Both the position numbers and the translations under genes were made by a program. This document shows, one piece after another, positions 26,352-36,217 of a stretch of 64,000 nt of DNA; the stretch's first letter is position 1; the number at the start of each line of letters is the position of its first letter. The stretch spans positions 193,310 through 257,309 of the forward strand of contig JACJWC010000005.1 in the NCBI GenBank assembly GCA_020637335.1. Reading direction: 5' to 3'. The DNA is from Acidobacteriota bacterium (GTDB lineage Bacteria > Acidobacteriota > Holophagae > Acanthopleuribacterales > Acanthopleuribacteraceae). The notes below the pieces were generated by a model. The model worked only from the letters and a program-made list of their open reading frames with translations. It did no database searches and was not told the origin of the DNA.

Positions 26352-28085
26352 CTAACCCTTTCGCCACTCGTTTTTCATGGCCAACCAACTGACACGCAAA
26401 AAGCGCAGCCAGGAGGGTTTGGCTTCAAAGCGGACCAAGGCCTTCACCACGGGTTCGGCATTTTGTTGGGTCACGAACCAAACAGGTTTGGGGAACGGCA
26501 CAAAGGGCATCTCGACAACAGATTTCTCGACCTTTTCAAGCATGAAGGCATTGTGAACAGGACCACAGCCACTTTGGATGTCGCTATCGGTGTGTCCGGG
26601 ATAAGCACCCCAGGTTGTCGACCCAAAAGCATAAGCCGTTGCGGCCCAGCAATTGATGGCAATCGTCCCGTATTTCAATTCGCTTAAAGCCTTTTGCCAG
26701 GCACCGGTCTGCTTCAATTGTTTCTGAGTTTTGGGATGAATCAAAATGGAGCAGTTCAGGCTGCCCCAAAGTTTCTCATTCGCAAATTGAGCAGCCTGGG
26801 CCAAAAACGATTCGGCATCGGGACCGCTCAACTCAACGGTACCCATCAAAGCACAAAAGGGCTCTTCATGAAAAAAGAGCTCATCCTTCTTTTGGGGATC
26901 CAAGTGTTCAACCAAGGTCCAAGGCAAATGACCCGGTTGCAATTTTTCACAGAACTGAAGTGCATTTGGATAAGTTTTGAGGAATGTTTTGTGCAGGTTT
27001 TCCGCGCCTGGATAATAGGCCTCACGGGTAGGCAAACCAGTCAAGAGGTACTTGAGCCGTTCCATGAGACGATCCTTAAGGTTCCATTCCTTAGGAAGGA
27101 TCAAAATCCGGGTGGCATTGCAATTAAAACCGGCATTGTAGGCCAAAGAAGTGGCGATACGTTCGGCCTGCACCTCAAGCTGCTTCTCGGTCCAAGGACC
27201 GGGCACGACAATCATGGGGCTGATATTGCCCAATTCGGCCGTCATGGGTTTGTTATTGATCGGTTTTCCCGTTTTCTTGCGGGTTTGCCCTTCCTCCCCC
27301 ACGCCGTAGCGAATGGCCTCAAAAGTACGATGTGAGCCCGTGATATGGATGCTGTCGATACGATCGTGCTGGGTCAGGACCTTGGAGACCTCCAAATCGC
27401 CCTCGGCCAGGTAAAGCAATTTGGCATCAATCAACGGTGCAAGCGCTTTGCGGTAAATCGGGATCAAATAATCGAGGACCGGATTCAGTTTGAGACATAC
27501 CACCTGTTTCTCGATAAACACCTTGGTGAGGACGTCCATAGGCGGGATGCTTGATATATTCCCGGCGCCCAACACCAAACAGGTACCAGGTGGACCCGCT
27601 TCATGCCAACGTACGGCGGTTTTTTGCGGCAAAACTTCCGGTTTTACTTCCGGTTCCAACCAGATTTCGCCTCGGGTACCCATAAATAAGAAGCGATCGA
27701 ACAGGTCCGTAGGGAAAACGCGCACGCGAACATTTTTTTCGCCCTCAACCACGTTTTTTTCCAGCGGGACGCGGTTCCATTTGGCGACCATTTCCAAGGT
27801 GCGTTGCATGAGTCGGGCCAGTCGCATGGTCACATAAGGGCCCGAAACCCACTCCTCTGCACGGGCCGGATGGTTTTTATGCAGTTTTTTATTGCTGCAG
27901 CCCAATTCGATCCATGTTTCCGCCTGCTCAAAAATTCGAGCACGGAGCGCGCGAAGCAAAGATATCGCTTCAGCTGGGCCAGCTTGAGCCCACGAGGTAC
28001 TGCGGCGATGCAATGCCTCCAAAGCCTCATTGAGTTCGGAATGGGCAGACATTTCAGGCTTGGCGGCACGATTTTGTTTTGTCAT
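26352..28085 (-). CDS. Aldehyde dehydrogenase-family protein
   Basis: About 577 residues of the aldehyde dehydrogenase superfamily. The probable catalytic Cys is in AYNAGFNCNATRIL, the cofactor region in VLGAGNISSIPPMDVL, and a glutamate-containing stretch is TAELGNISPMIVVPGPW. The family oxidises aldehydes to acids or acyl-CoA with NAD(P). At 577 or more residues it is longer than typical 480-residue members, and the GxGNV-type cofactor loop resembles acyl-CoA reductases, so a reductase role is possible. The start is uncertain; ATGs at 28085, 28103 and 28169 all lack a good ribosome site. It is the first gene of the six-gene operon. Confidence 0.8.
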   Translation of the reverse strand: MTKQNRAAKPEMSAHSELNEALEALHRRSTSWAQAGPAEAISLLRALRARIFEQAETWIELGCSNKKLHKNHPARAEEWVSGPYVTMRLARLMQRTLEMVAKWNRVPLEKNVVEGEKNVRVRVFPTDLFDRFLFMGTRGEIWLEPEVKPEVLPQKTAVRWHEAGPPGTCLVLGAGNISSIPPMDVLTKVFIEKQVVCLKLNPVLDYLIPIYRKALAPLIDAKLLYLAEGDLEVSKVLTQHDRIDSIHITGSHRTFEAIRYGVGEEGQTRKKTGKPINNKPMTAELGNISPMIVVPGPWTEKQLEVQAERIATSLAYNAGFNCNATRILILPKEWNLKDRLMERLKYLLTGLPTREAYYPGAENLHKTFLKTYPNALQFCEKLQPGHLPWTLVEHLDPQKKDELFFHEEPFCALMGTVELSGPDAESFLAQAAQFANEKLWGSLNCSILIHPKTQKQLKQTGAWQKALSELKYGTIAINCWAATAYAFGSTTWGAYPGHTDSDIQSGCGPVHNAFMLEKVEKSVVEMPFVPFPKPVWFVTQQNAEPVVKALVRFEAKPSWLRFLRVSWLAMKNEWRKG

Positions 28086-28209
28086 AGGGGAGAGAAAACT
28101 CATTTGGCCAGTGGAAATAGGGCTCTGTTTCCCGCCCTCAGGATTAGGCCGTGTTGTGCATTGCAGCATGATTAAAGCCGGGCTGTCAAACCAGAGCGGG
28201 TTGCTTCAA

Positions 28210-31200
28210 TTAGGAATTGAGAACCGTACGCACCTTGTCCGCCAATTCAAAAACACGGAATGGTTTTTGTAAAAAGCCAATTTCCTGGTTCAATACACCG
28301 TGTTTGGCAATAATGTCACCCGTATAACCGGACATGAGTAAGATTTTGCAGTCCGGTAACATCTTGCGAATTTCGCTGGCCAGTTCGGGTCCAGTTAAGC
28401 CTGGCATGATGACGTCGGAAAGCAAAAGGTGCGGTTCAAATCCTTCGTGTTGGACCCGGTGAATCGCATCAAATGGCGAAGAGCAAGAGGTCACTTGGTA
28501 GCCGATAGAACGCAGAAAAGTGCCGGCCATCTCCAAGATGGTCTCATCGTCTTCGACCAAAAGGATCGTTTCCGTTCCGGGTTGGGTGGGCTGCAATTTA
28601 GGCGACCCTACGGTCATTTCAGCATTTGGGAAAGCGGGGAAAAAGATGCGAAAAGTGGTGCCCATGGCCGGTTTGCTTTCCACCTCGATTCGACCCCCAT
28701 TTTGCTCAACAATGCCGTACACGGTCGCCAATCCCAGACCTGTGCCCTGGCCCATTTCTTTAGTCGTAAAAAAGGGTTCAAATATGTGGCTTAAAATCTC
28801 CTCACTCATACCACAGCCCGTATCGCGCACGGAAAGCTGCACCCACGGCATAGCCTCAGTTTCCCCAGATGAATGATGCCATTCGTTGCGCGATTCCAAA
28901 ATGATGGAGCCGGGTGGCTCAATCGCGTCCTTGGCGTTTACAATTAAGTTGGCCAGAAGCTGATCAATTTGCGAGGGATCCAAATGGACCAACCACAGAT
29001 CTTGGCCGGGTTGCCACTTCAGCTCAATGTTCTCGCCTACCAAACGGCGCAGCATTTTGATCAGCTCAGTTACCCGCTCATTCAGGTCCAGGTGGCGAGG
29101 CACCACGGTTTGGCGCCGCGCAAATGCCAATAATTGACGCACAAGGCTGGCCGAACGTTCGGCCGCATTGCGGATTTCCTGAAGGTGCTCGTAGCTGGGC
29201 TGATGGGGCTGAAGTTCGAGCAATCCCATTTCCGAGTAGCCCGTGATGATTTGAAGGATGTTATTAAAATCATGGGCCACACCACCCGCCAGGCGGCCTA
29301 CAGCTTCCATCTTCTGCGATTGGGCTAATTGCTCCTGTAAAGACTCGCGTTCGCGCTGATTTTCCAACGCCTCAGTAATATCGCGTTGTACGGCAACGAA
29401 GCGATGTAAGCGGCCAGCAGCATCAAACAACGGTGAAATTGAGATGGCATCGGTATATAAGCTGCCGTCCCTGCGGCGGTTCACCAACTCGCCTTCCCAA
29501 GTTTTACCCGATTGGATCTGTTTCCACAGCTCTGAAAAGATTTGTGGTGAGTGCACACCGCTATTCATGATGCGGGGCGTTTCTCCCAAAATTTCTTCCT
29601 TGCGAAAACCTGTGAAGTGGAGAAACGCGCGATTGACATAAACGATGCGACCTTGTTCATCGGTAATGATGACTTTATCGTTTACCTGATCAATGGCTGT
29701 GTGCAGTAGCTGGGCTTCTTGTTCCGTTTGCCGACGTTCGCTGATGTCCGTAAAGACGGCGACACCAGCCAGGATTTCGCCGTTGGAGTCATGTACAGGA
29801 GCGGCATTGGTCAGAACCCAAATTTCTTCACCGTTTTCATTTTTCAGAACCAAATCAACGCCATGAACCCGCTCACCCTTTTGGACGGCACGGTTTAAAG
29901 GGTAGTCCTCAGGTGCAATGGGAAAACCTTCAGGAGTAAAAACGCGCCAGGGCATTTGTGCGACGCGATTGACCCGTTCATTCCACAACTTGCGGGCCAT
30001 TGGATTGGCCAGACGGATGGCTTGGGTTTTAGCGTCGATCACAACAATCCCGGCAGACGACGCCTCCAAGGCTGCAGTGAGCAAAGCCGTCGTTTCTTCT
30101 GCTTTGCGCAAGGCGTTTTGAAGCGGTGTGATATCCCAGGCGACGCCGACCAGTTTAACGGTGCGGCCCTGACTGTTCTTGGTGCCAATCGCATGCGATT
30201 GCAGGAATTTAATGCCGGACTCGGTCGAAATGCGCAGTACGGCGCTAAACGGGCTGGTACCCTTAATGGTCTGTTTGAGTTGGTCCAGGTTGGCGTTAAA
30301 GTCTTCTTCCAACATTTTTTGGCGCCAATCGGGGTTGATCCCGGGCTGCGGGTCCAGTTCGTAAATCTGGTACATCAAATCGTCCCAGTAGACCTGATCC
30401 CGCTCCAAATCCCATTCCCAAATGCCAATACCGGCCGTTTCCGTTGCCAATTGGAGTCGAGCACTGGTTTGCCTTAACTCTTGTTGTGCCTGCATGGCTT
30501 CCGTAACATCCTGGGATGTCCCAAATAAATAGGGTTTTCCTTCCAATTGGATCCAATAACCGATGGAAATGAAATGCTGCCAGGACTCGGGCTGACCATA
30601 ACGAAACTCCACTTGTCGGCCTTCTGCAGGTTTGCCTTGGGTCAACCGGAAAAAAGCATCAAAAGCTTGGAGATCATCGGGATGGACCCTTTGGCGAATG
30701 ATGTCAAAACGGGGTTCGCCATTGCGATCCAAATCAAAAAGGGCATACATGTTATCGGACCATTGGGTTAAACCATCCGCCACTGCGACTCGCCAGCTAC
30801 CCATCTGGGACACGCGTTCGGCGTTTTCCAGCATGGCCTGATGTTCCAACAAGGCCTCCGAAATCGCTTTGGTTTCGCTGATGTCCTCCACAAAGATGAG
30901 GATTTGATCCGTCCCGCCGGGTCCTTGCAAGGTCGTAGAGGTGATATGACCCCAAAACGGGCTTGAATCCTTGCGCAGCAATTGAATTTCCAATTGCTGG
31001 GTTGAGTAACGGTCTAAGAAATTTTCGGAAACGGCATCCCAATCGTTTGGCAGGATAAGCTGAGCGATCGGCTGACCGAGTAAGTCGGCTTCATTGGCCT
31101 GGAACAGGACACAAAATGCTGGATTGACCCTTTGAAGTTGCCAACTTTTGATATCCAACAGGGCAATGCCCAAACCCGCTTGCTCGTAAATTGCCCTAAA

Positions 31201-32511
31201 GAGCATTTCCCGATCCAAAAGACGTTGATGGGCTTGATTGCGCTCAATCGCCATACCCAAAAGGCCGCCGATCCGATGGATTAAACGCAATTCTGATGGT
31301 GTAGGCTGACGCGAGTAGGGATAGTAGATGGCGAAAGTGCCCAATACGTCTTGTTCCGCATTTAAAAACGGAAACGACCAACTCGTGATTAAGCCGTAGG
31401 GTTTTACCAAAGGGGCATAACCTTGCCAAAGCGGGTCCACAGTTAAGTCGGTAACAATAACCGGTTCTTTGCGAAAAACGGCCGTTCCACAGCTACATTG
31501 ATCGGGTCCTATGGGGAATGCGGCCATGTAGGGCCGTAACCCATCTGGCATGCCCGGTGAAATTAGGTTTCCTAACGTTTTACCGTCCAGTTGAACAAAG
31601 AGGATTGAACAAATGGCGCCTGGGAAATGGCTGTCAAAATTCTTGCAAAAGTCAAATAGGACAGAGCGAAAATCGGGAGAGCGCTGTAAACCCTCAATAC
31701 ACGAACGCTCCATTTCCAATAGAACCCGTTCGTTGTATTCAGCCGTGATGTCCAGAAAGGTGGCGACCAGGCCTTGAGGCTTTCCGGCCAGCGAAATAAG
31801 CGATGCGGTTACTTTAAGGTAAAAAGGCTTCCCGTTGACGTTTTTGGCTGCAACTTCCCCTTGCCAATAACCGTCTTGCAGAATGGTTTGGCGAATTTGG
31901 TCACTGGCCTGCCAGTCGATCGTAAAGTCCTGTGCATGTTTGCCCAACACCTCATCCAGAGTGGAAACCCCAATCATATTGAGGTAGATGGGGTTGGCAT
32001 AGGTGATCCGACCTTCCAAGTCGGTAAATAAAGTCCCGGCCATTGAAGATGAGATGGCTGTGTTCTTCAATTGCAGATTGAATTCGCCACTGACATTTTG
32101 CCGATGAAGATGGGACAAAACCAACTGAAGGTGCGGTTTGAGGGTCGGTAGCATGGAAACCAGCACATCATCAGGGCTCTCAATCAAGAGAAAACCGAGC
32201 GTATGACCGCCGAACTCAATGGCTAGCCCGAATAGCTGGCGGTCCGAATGTTTTGGATCAGGGCCCTTTCGCAAACCATTTTGGAGTGGCACTGCCTCCA
32301 TCCACTCGGTCCAATGTGAAATGGGCAAATTTCGAGAAGAATGAATTTCACCGAAAAATTGAATGATTGAGGTTTCCAGTCGGAAGAGAATACTCGGGTT
32401 CTCTATGCAATTCTGGCGCAAGTGGGCAAGGATCAAGGCCGCAGCCTTTTCGGGTTGGCCATCGACTATAAAGGCTTGTAAATGCGCCACATAGAGTCCT
32501 GGCTGGTCCAA
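28210..32511 (-). CDS. Multi-PAS/GAF hybrid histidine kinase
   Basis: 1433 residues. Rough order: an unassigned N-terminal part, PAS (145-260), GAF (265-425, with CSCGTAVF), five further PAS domains to about 1055, then a kinase core with H-box GGVAHDFNNILQ (His near 1077), ATP-lid motifs DTGCGM and GTGLGLATVYGIVEQ, and a C-terminal receiver domain (LLVEDD ... LLLSDVIMPGLTG, phospho-Asp in LLSDV). No membrane segment is seen, so it should be cytoplasmic. The TTG start at 32511 is supported by GGGGAGG eight bases upstream. There is no adjacent regulator gene, so its output is unknown. Confidence 0.92.
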   Translation of the reverse strand: MDQPGLYVAHLQAFIVDGQPEKAAALILAHLRQNCIENPSILFRLETSIIQFFGEIHSSRNLPISHWTEWMEAVPLQNGLRKGPDPKHSDRQLFGLAIEFGGHTLGFLLIESPDDVLVSMLPTLKPHLQLVLSHLHRQNVSGEFNLQLKNTAISSSMAGTLFTDLEGRITYANPIYLNMIGVSTLDEVLGKHAQDFTIDWQASDQIRQTILQDGYWQGEVAAKNVNGKPFYLKVTASLISLAGKPQGLVATFLDITAEYNERVLLEMERSCIEGLQRSPDFRSVLFDFCKNFDSHFPGAICSILFVQLDGKTLGNLISPGMPDGLRPYMAAFPIGPDQCSCGTAVFRKEPVIVTDLTVDPLWQGYAPLVKPYGLITSWSFPFLNAEQDVLGTFAIYYPYSRQPTPSELRLIHRIGGLLGMAIERNQAHQRLLDREMLFRAIYEQAGLGIALLDIKSWQLQRVNPAFCVLFQANEADLLGQPIAQLILPNDWDAVSENFLDRYSTQQLEIQLLRKDSSPFWGHITSTTLQGPGGTDQILIFVEDISETKAISEALLEHQAMLENAERVSQMGSWRVAVADGLTQWSDNMYALFDLDRNGEPRFDIIRQRVHPDDLQAFDAFFRLTQGKPAEGRQVEFRYGQPESWQHFISIGYWIQLEGKPYLFGTSQDVTEAMQAQQELRQTSARLQLATETAGIGIWEWDLERDQVYWDDLMYQIYELDPQPGINPDWRQKMLEEDFNANLDQLKQTIKGTSPFSAVLRISTESGIKFLQSHAIGTKNSQGRTVKLVGVAWDITPLQNALRKAEETTALLTAALEASSAGIVVIDAKTQAIRLANPMARKLWNERVNRVAQMPWRVFTPEGFPIAPEDYPLNRAVQKGERVHGVDLVLKNENGEEIWVLTNAAPVHDSNGEILAGVAVFTDISERRQTEQEAQLLHTAIDQVNDKVIITDEQGRIVYVNRAFLHFTGFRKEEILGETPRIMNSGVHSPQIFSELWKQIQSGKTWEGELVNRRRDGSLYTDAISISPLFDAAGRLHRFVAVQRDITEALENQRERESLQEQLAQSQKMEAVGRLAGGVAHDFNNILQIITGYSEMGLLELQPHQPSYEHLQEIRNAAERSASLVRQLLAFARRQTVVPRHLDLNERVTELIKMLRRLVGENIELKWQPGQDLWLVHLDPSQIDQLLANLIVNAKDAIEPPGSIILESRNEWHHSSGETEAMPWVQLSVRDTGCGMSEEILSHIFEPFFTTKEMGQGTGLGLATVYGIVEQNGGRIEVESKPAMGTTFRIFFPAFPNAEMTVGSPKLQPTQPGTETILLVEDDETILEMAGTFLRSIGYQVTSCSSPFDAIHRVQHEGFEPHLLLSDVIMPGLTGPELASEIRKMLPDCKILLMSGYTGDIIAKHGVLNQEIGFLQKPFRVFELADKVRTVLNS

Positions 32512-32662
32512 TTCGCCTACCTCCCCTTGTGCGGATTCAACCCATTTGTGTGGTAATCCATGAACAACCGGTGTGTTGATCCCATTATGAATCAGATCAA
32601 ACCATTGTCAACGCCGGGCCGCGTTCTTCAGGTGGGAGTTTCGAGCGATATACAAAAGGAAA

Positions 32663-32739
32663 TGGGGAGAATGAAGGGGCTTGAACCCTCGACCGCCGGA
32701 GCCACAATCCGGTGCTCTACCAACTGAGCTACATCCTCC
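32663..32739 (-). tRNA. tRNA-His (anticodon GTG)
   Basis: Full cloverleaf on the minus strand. The extra 5' G typical of tRNA-His pairs with C73, the acceptor is GAGGATG/CATTCTC, the D stem GCTC/GAGC, the anticodon stem CCGGA/TCCGG around loop TTGTGGC, and the T arm GAGGG-TTCAAGC-CCCTT. CCA is encoded. Confidence 0.96.
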
Positions 32740-32793
32740 ATATCGCAAACAAGGAGAGAGCATACAGCAAAATCAGATGGGCTTCAAGTCCTT

Positions 32794-33582
32794 TTATGGC
32801 AGATTCCGGTCCGCTTTAGGAAGCGGAATAAAGAGGACTTGTTCGGGCTGAATGATCGGTTCCTGTAGCCCGTTAATGGCCATAAGCTCAGTCAGATCCA
32901 CCCCGTATTGTTTGCTGATCGCGTACAAGGTTTCACCGACCCGAACCCGGTGTTCGGGCCACTCCGCATGGGCGCGTGGGTCCATTTCCCAAAAGCGGTT
33001 TCCGATACGGACAGCTGCATGGATTTTAGCCACGTAGTTCTGGGTCTCAATGCGGATATGCGGTTTAATCTGCAGCCAAGTGGTTGCTTTTTCGCGAGCC
33101 ATTGACCGCGCCAAATCGCCTTCGCCCAGGTTATAGGCGGCCAGGACCAAGTCCCAGTCTTGAAATTTTTCAAAAAGGTATTTGAGGTAACGGGCTGAGG
33201 CTTCCGCAGCTCGGTAAGGGTCTCTGCGCTCATCCGGCTTCTCGGTGCGCAAACCGAGGAAGCGCGCCGTTTCCTTTTTGAACTGGAACATGCCAACCGC
33301 ACCGGTCGGGCTTTCGACCCCATTGCGGAACCCGGATTCGATCAGGACCAACCATATCAAATCCGCCGGTACGCCTTGCTTGCGGAATACCTCTTTGAGG
33401 CGCGGGGCAACACCGCGCGATCGCATCAAGGATTGATCGGTCTGATCGGCGCGTTCCTGCAAAAGCCAAGTTTCCCAAAACTGGATCTCAGCTTCGGGTT
33501 CAGCGGTGGTAAATGAGGGCAATTCTTGGCAAAAAAGCCAGGCGAGCATCAAAAGCATGAAGCTTATTTTAGGCACGAACAC
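32794..33582 (-). CDS. LysM-containing lytic transglycosylase
   Basis: About 262 residues. A hydrophobic N-terminal signal is followed by an SLT-type transglycosylase domain with catalytic Glu in IESGFRNGVESPTGAVGMFQF and the AAYNLGEGDL motif, then a C-terminal LysM domain (HRVRVGETLYAISKQYGVDL) that binds peptidoglycan. It should cleave the glycan strand in the periplasm to 1,6-anhydro products. The layout matches MltD-like enzymes but with one LysM and shorter length. The start is unclear: GTGs at 33582 and 33576 and an ATG at 33558 are all possible. Divergent from the Sua5-type gene. Confidence 0.87.
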   Translation of the reverse strand: MFVPKISFMLLMLAWLFCQELPSFTTAEPEAEIQFWETWLLQERADQTDQSLMRSRGVAPRLKEVFRKQGVPADLIWLVLIESGFRNGVESPTGAVGMFQFKKETARFLGLRTEKPDERRDPYRAAEASARYLKYLFEKFQDWDLVLAAYNLGEGDLARSMAREKATTWLQIKPHIRIETQNYVAKIHAAVRIGNRFWEMDPRAHAEWPEHRVRVGETLYAISKQYGVDLTELMAINGLQEPIIQPEQVLFIPLPKADRNLP

Positions 33583-33656
33583 GAACTTTCGTCCATTGGA
33601 CAAATGGGTCCTTCCAAAGCCATGTAAATGCGCTATAGTTGGCACCGGAATTTTTT

Positions 33657-34283
33657 ATGCGTGTACTCGCCATTCACCCCGAAACCCCACAACAGCGATT
33701 AATTGATCAAGCGCTGGACCACCTGCGTGCAGGCGGCGTTATGGCCTACCCTACCGATACTTGTTACGGATTGGGCTGTTCGATTACCGAGAAAAAGGCC
33801 ATCGATGAAATTTACCGCATCAAACGGATGAGCCACGATAAACCGCTCAGTTTTGTCTGCTCAGGCCTCAGCCATATTGCGGATTATGCGCAAGTTTCCA
33901 ACAAGGCCTACAAGCTGATGCGCCTGCTCCTGCCCGGTCCCTACACATTTGTTTTGCCAGCCACCAAACTGGTGCCGAAGATGCTTCAGAACAAACGCAA
34001 ACAAGTGGGGATCCGCGTGCCCAACCATAAGGTCACCCTGGAACTGGTCCGCCAGTTGGGAAATCCCATTATTTCAACGACCTGTCAGTTGGCCGACGAT
34101 CCCGAGCCCTGTATGGACATTGCCGAAATTAAGGACCGCTTCGACCATTTTCTCGATTTGGCGATAGATGGCGACTTCATTTATCCAGAAGTATCGACGG
34201 TGGTGCGCATTGAGGATGAAGAAGTTGAGATTCTACGCGAAGGTAAAGGCGATGTGGGGCCACTGCTCGCACACGCCCTCTAA
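33657..34283 (+). CDS. Threonylcarbamoyl-AMP synthase-like (Sua5/YciO/YrdC)
   Basis: 208 residues of the YrdC/Sua5/YciO fold: YPTDTCYGLGCSI, IYRIKRMSHDKPLSFVCSGL, and STVVRIEDEEVEILREG near the C-terminus. TsaC/Sua5 makes threonylcarbamoyl-AMP for the t6A modification of tRNA; the KRMSHDKPLSF form resembles the YciO branch, whose role is less clear. The ATG at 33657 is used; a TTG at 33639 is possible. It is 12 bases ahead of the rfbB gene and probably co-transcribed. Confidence 0.87.
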   Translation: MRVLAIHPETPQQRLIDQALDHLRAGGVMAYPTDTCYGLGCSITEKKAIDEIYRIKRMSHDKPLSFVCSGLSHIADYAQVSNKAYKLMRLLLPGPYTFVLPATKLVPKMLQNKRKQVGIRVPNHKVTLELVRQLGNPIISTTCQLADDPEPCMDIAEIKDRFDHFLDLAIDGDFIYPEVSTVVRIEDEEVEILREGKGDVGPLLAHAL

Positions 34284-34295
34284 AGGAGTACAGTT

Positions 34296-35345
34296 TTGTT
34301 GCAGAACGTGTTGATTACCGGTGGTGCCGGGTTTATTGGTTCAAATTTAATTTACAGGGCCCTCCAAAAAGGGTACCGGGTTGTGAACCTGGACAAGCTC
34401 ACTTACGCAGGTAACCTTGAAAATTTGGCGAAATTGCCTTCAGACGCAGCCTACACCTTTGTTCAGGCCGATATTGGCGATCAAACCACCCTTGCGCAAG
34501 TTCTGCGAAACCATCGCATCAACGCGGTGCTGCATCTGGCTGCGGAGAGCCATGTGGACCGCTCGATTGACGGACCTGCCGCCTTTATCGAAACCAATCT
34601 GGTTGGAACGTTTCGGCTCCTGCAAACCTGCCTGGAATACTGGCGTGAAGGTGGAATGGATGCAAATTTCCGCTTTGTGCATATCTCCACCGACGAAGTG
34701 TATGGCACTTTGGGCGAAACCGGCTTTTTTACCGAAGAAACTGCCTACGCCCCCAATTCACCGTATTCGGCTTCCAAAGCGGGATCCGACCATCTGGTTC
34801 GCGCCTACTTCCACACCTATGGTCTGCCCTGCGTTACCACCAATTGCAGCAATAACTACGGACCCTACCAATTCCCCGAAAAACTGATTCCGGTCATTAT
34901 TCTGAATGCGCTGAAAGGTGCACCCATCCCCATTTATGGCGATGGCAAAAACATCCGCGATTGGTTGTATGTGGAGGATCATGCAGACGCTCTGCTGACC
35001 GCTCTGGAAAAGGGCCAACCGGGCGAAACCTACAACGTGGGTGGGAATAACGAAAAAACCAATTTGGAAGTGGTTGAAACCGTGTGCGGTCTATTGGATG
35101 AGTTGGCACCCAAAGCTTCACCCTACCGCGATCAAATCCATTTTGTGCGCGACCGGCCCGGTCATGACCGACGTTACGCCATCGATGCCAGCAAGATTCA
35201 ACGCGAGCTGGGTTGGAGCCCGCAGGAGACCTTTGAGTCCGGCATCCGAAAAACCGTCGCCTGGTACCTGGCCAACCGTGCATGGTGCGAACGCATTCTA
35301 AGCGGAGACTACCGCATTGAACGTTTGGGGTTGGGGCAGAAATGA
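34296..35345 (+). CDS. rfbB: dTDP-glucose 4,6-dehydratase
   Basis: 349 residues, an extended short-chain dehydrogenase with NAD motif GGAGFIGSN, DKLTYAGNLENL, the STDEVYG stretch, catalytic YSASK, and NNYGPYQFPEKLIP. It converts dTDP-glucose to the 4-keto-6-deoxy sugar, the second step of dTDP-rhamnose synthesis. The gene begins with TTG at 34296; AAAGGAG stands six bases before it and no ATG fits. The other rml genes are not in the window. It ends with an ATGA overlap onto the RidA-family gene. Confidence 0.94.
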   Translation: MLQNVLITGGAGFIGSNLIYRALQKGYRVVNLDKLTYAGNLENLAKLPSDAAYTFVQADIGDQTTLAQVLRNHRINAVLHLAAESHVDRSIDGPAAFIETNLVGTFRLLQTCLEYWREGGMDANFRFVHISTDEVYGTLGETGFFTEETAYAPNSPYSASKAGSDHLVRAYFHTYGLPCVTTNCSNNYGPYQFPEKLIPVIILNALKGAPIPIYGDGKNIRDWLYVEDHADALLTALEKGQPGETYNVGGNNEKTNLEVVETVCGLLDELAPKASPYRDQIHFVRDRPGHDRRYAIDASKIQRELGWSPQETFESGIRKTVAWYLANRAWCERILSGDYRIERLGLGQK

Positions 35346-35734
35346 AACGGACGTCTTATCAATCTGGAACGCCTTGGGAACCCATCGTCGGTTATTCACG
35401 TGCTGTACGCAAAGGCCCCTTTATTTTTGTAACTGGCACCACCGCCACAGATGAGAAGGGCGCAATTGTCGGTAAAGGCGATGCCTACCTGCAAACGGTT
35501 CAAACGTTTAAAAACATTCAGAAGGCCTTGCAAGCCCTGGGTGGCGACCTCAAAGACATCGTGCGAACCCGCATGTTTGTTACCGATATCAGCCAGTGGC
35601 AAGCCATTGGTCGAGGCCATCAGGAATTTATGGGATCCGTCATGCCGGCCACCAGCATGATCGAGATCAAACGCCTGATCAATCCCGACATGCTGGTGGA
35701 AATTGAAGCTGATGCCATTGTGGATGAGCCTTAG
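35342..35734 (+). CDS. RidA/YjgF-family protein
   Basis: 130 residues of the RidA family, which hydrolyses reactive enamine/imine intermediates from PLP enzymes. The C-terminal signature is seen as MIEIKRLINPDMLVEIEADAIV, and the expected Arg lies in DIVRTRMFVTD. It overlaps rfbB by four bases at its start and overlaps the converging gene by four bases at its stop. A member next to sugar dehydratase is unusual, and specificity may differ from classical RidA. Confidence 0.88.
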   Translation: MKRTSYQSGTPWEPIVGYSRAVRKGPFIFVTGTTATDEKGAIVGKGDAYLQTVQTFKNIQKALQALGGDLKDIVRTRMFVTDISQWQAIGRGHQEFMGSVMPATSMIEIKRLINPDMLVEIEADAIVDEP

Positions 35735-36213
35735 TCCGCAGCCTTGGGCTTGAAATGCAAACTAAACGCTTTCTCCCAACGGCCTTCGCGTAAGAAGTAT
35801 TGGGTACACGTCCACTTCCCTGCTTCAATCACCCAATCGCCAAATACCTCGGTCGCGTTTTGAACGCCTTGCGGGGTGCCTGTGAATACAATCCTGCCAT
35901 CTTCGATGCGGGTTGATCCAACAATGACCCCTCCTGTCGAATTCCAGTACCACCATGCCAGACAGCCGCGACTCTCATCCCAACTGAAAAGCGCTTCTCC
36001 GCTGTAAAGCACCTGGCCATCCGGCTTGCTGACGGTGTGTCGACTGCGCAAGAACTTGCCCTCGAATTGCCATTCGAAATGCTGGTGATCAACCATTTCA
36101 CCGTCCGGAAACTCCGCTACCCAATCCTGGCCCACCAGCAGATCGAGCCAATTAAAAACAGTTTCGCGTTCTGGGTCCTGAACGTTTTGGAGCAGTAAAC
36201 AAAGCAAAAGCAT
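35731..36213 (-). CDS. Exported beta-rich protein, DUF1579-like
   Basis: 160 residues starting with a short hydrophobic leader (MLLLCLLLQNVQ), so probably exported. The rest is beta-rich with DGEMVDHQHFEWQFEGKFLR and WWYWNSTGGVIVGSTRIEDG, resembling DUF1579 or SnoaL/THAP4-like barrels. The assignment is tentative. It lies four bases after the stop of the upstream HEYQH gene on the same strand. Confidence 0.65.
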   Translation of the reverse strand: MLLLCLLLQNVQDPERETVFNWLDLLVGQDWVAEFPDGEMVDHQHFEWQFEGKFLRSRHTVSKPDGQVLYSGEALFSWDESRGCLAWWYWNSTGGVIVGSTRIEDGRIVFTGTPQGVQNATEVFGDWVIEAGKWTCTQYFLREGRWEKAFSLHFKPKAAD

Positions 36214-36217
36214 AGGT

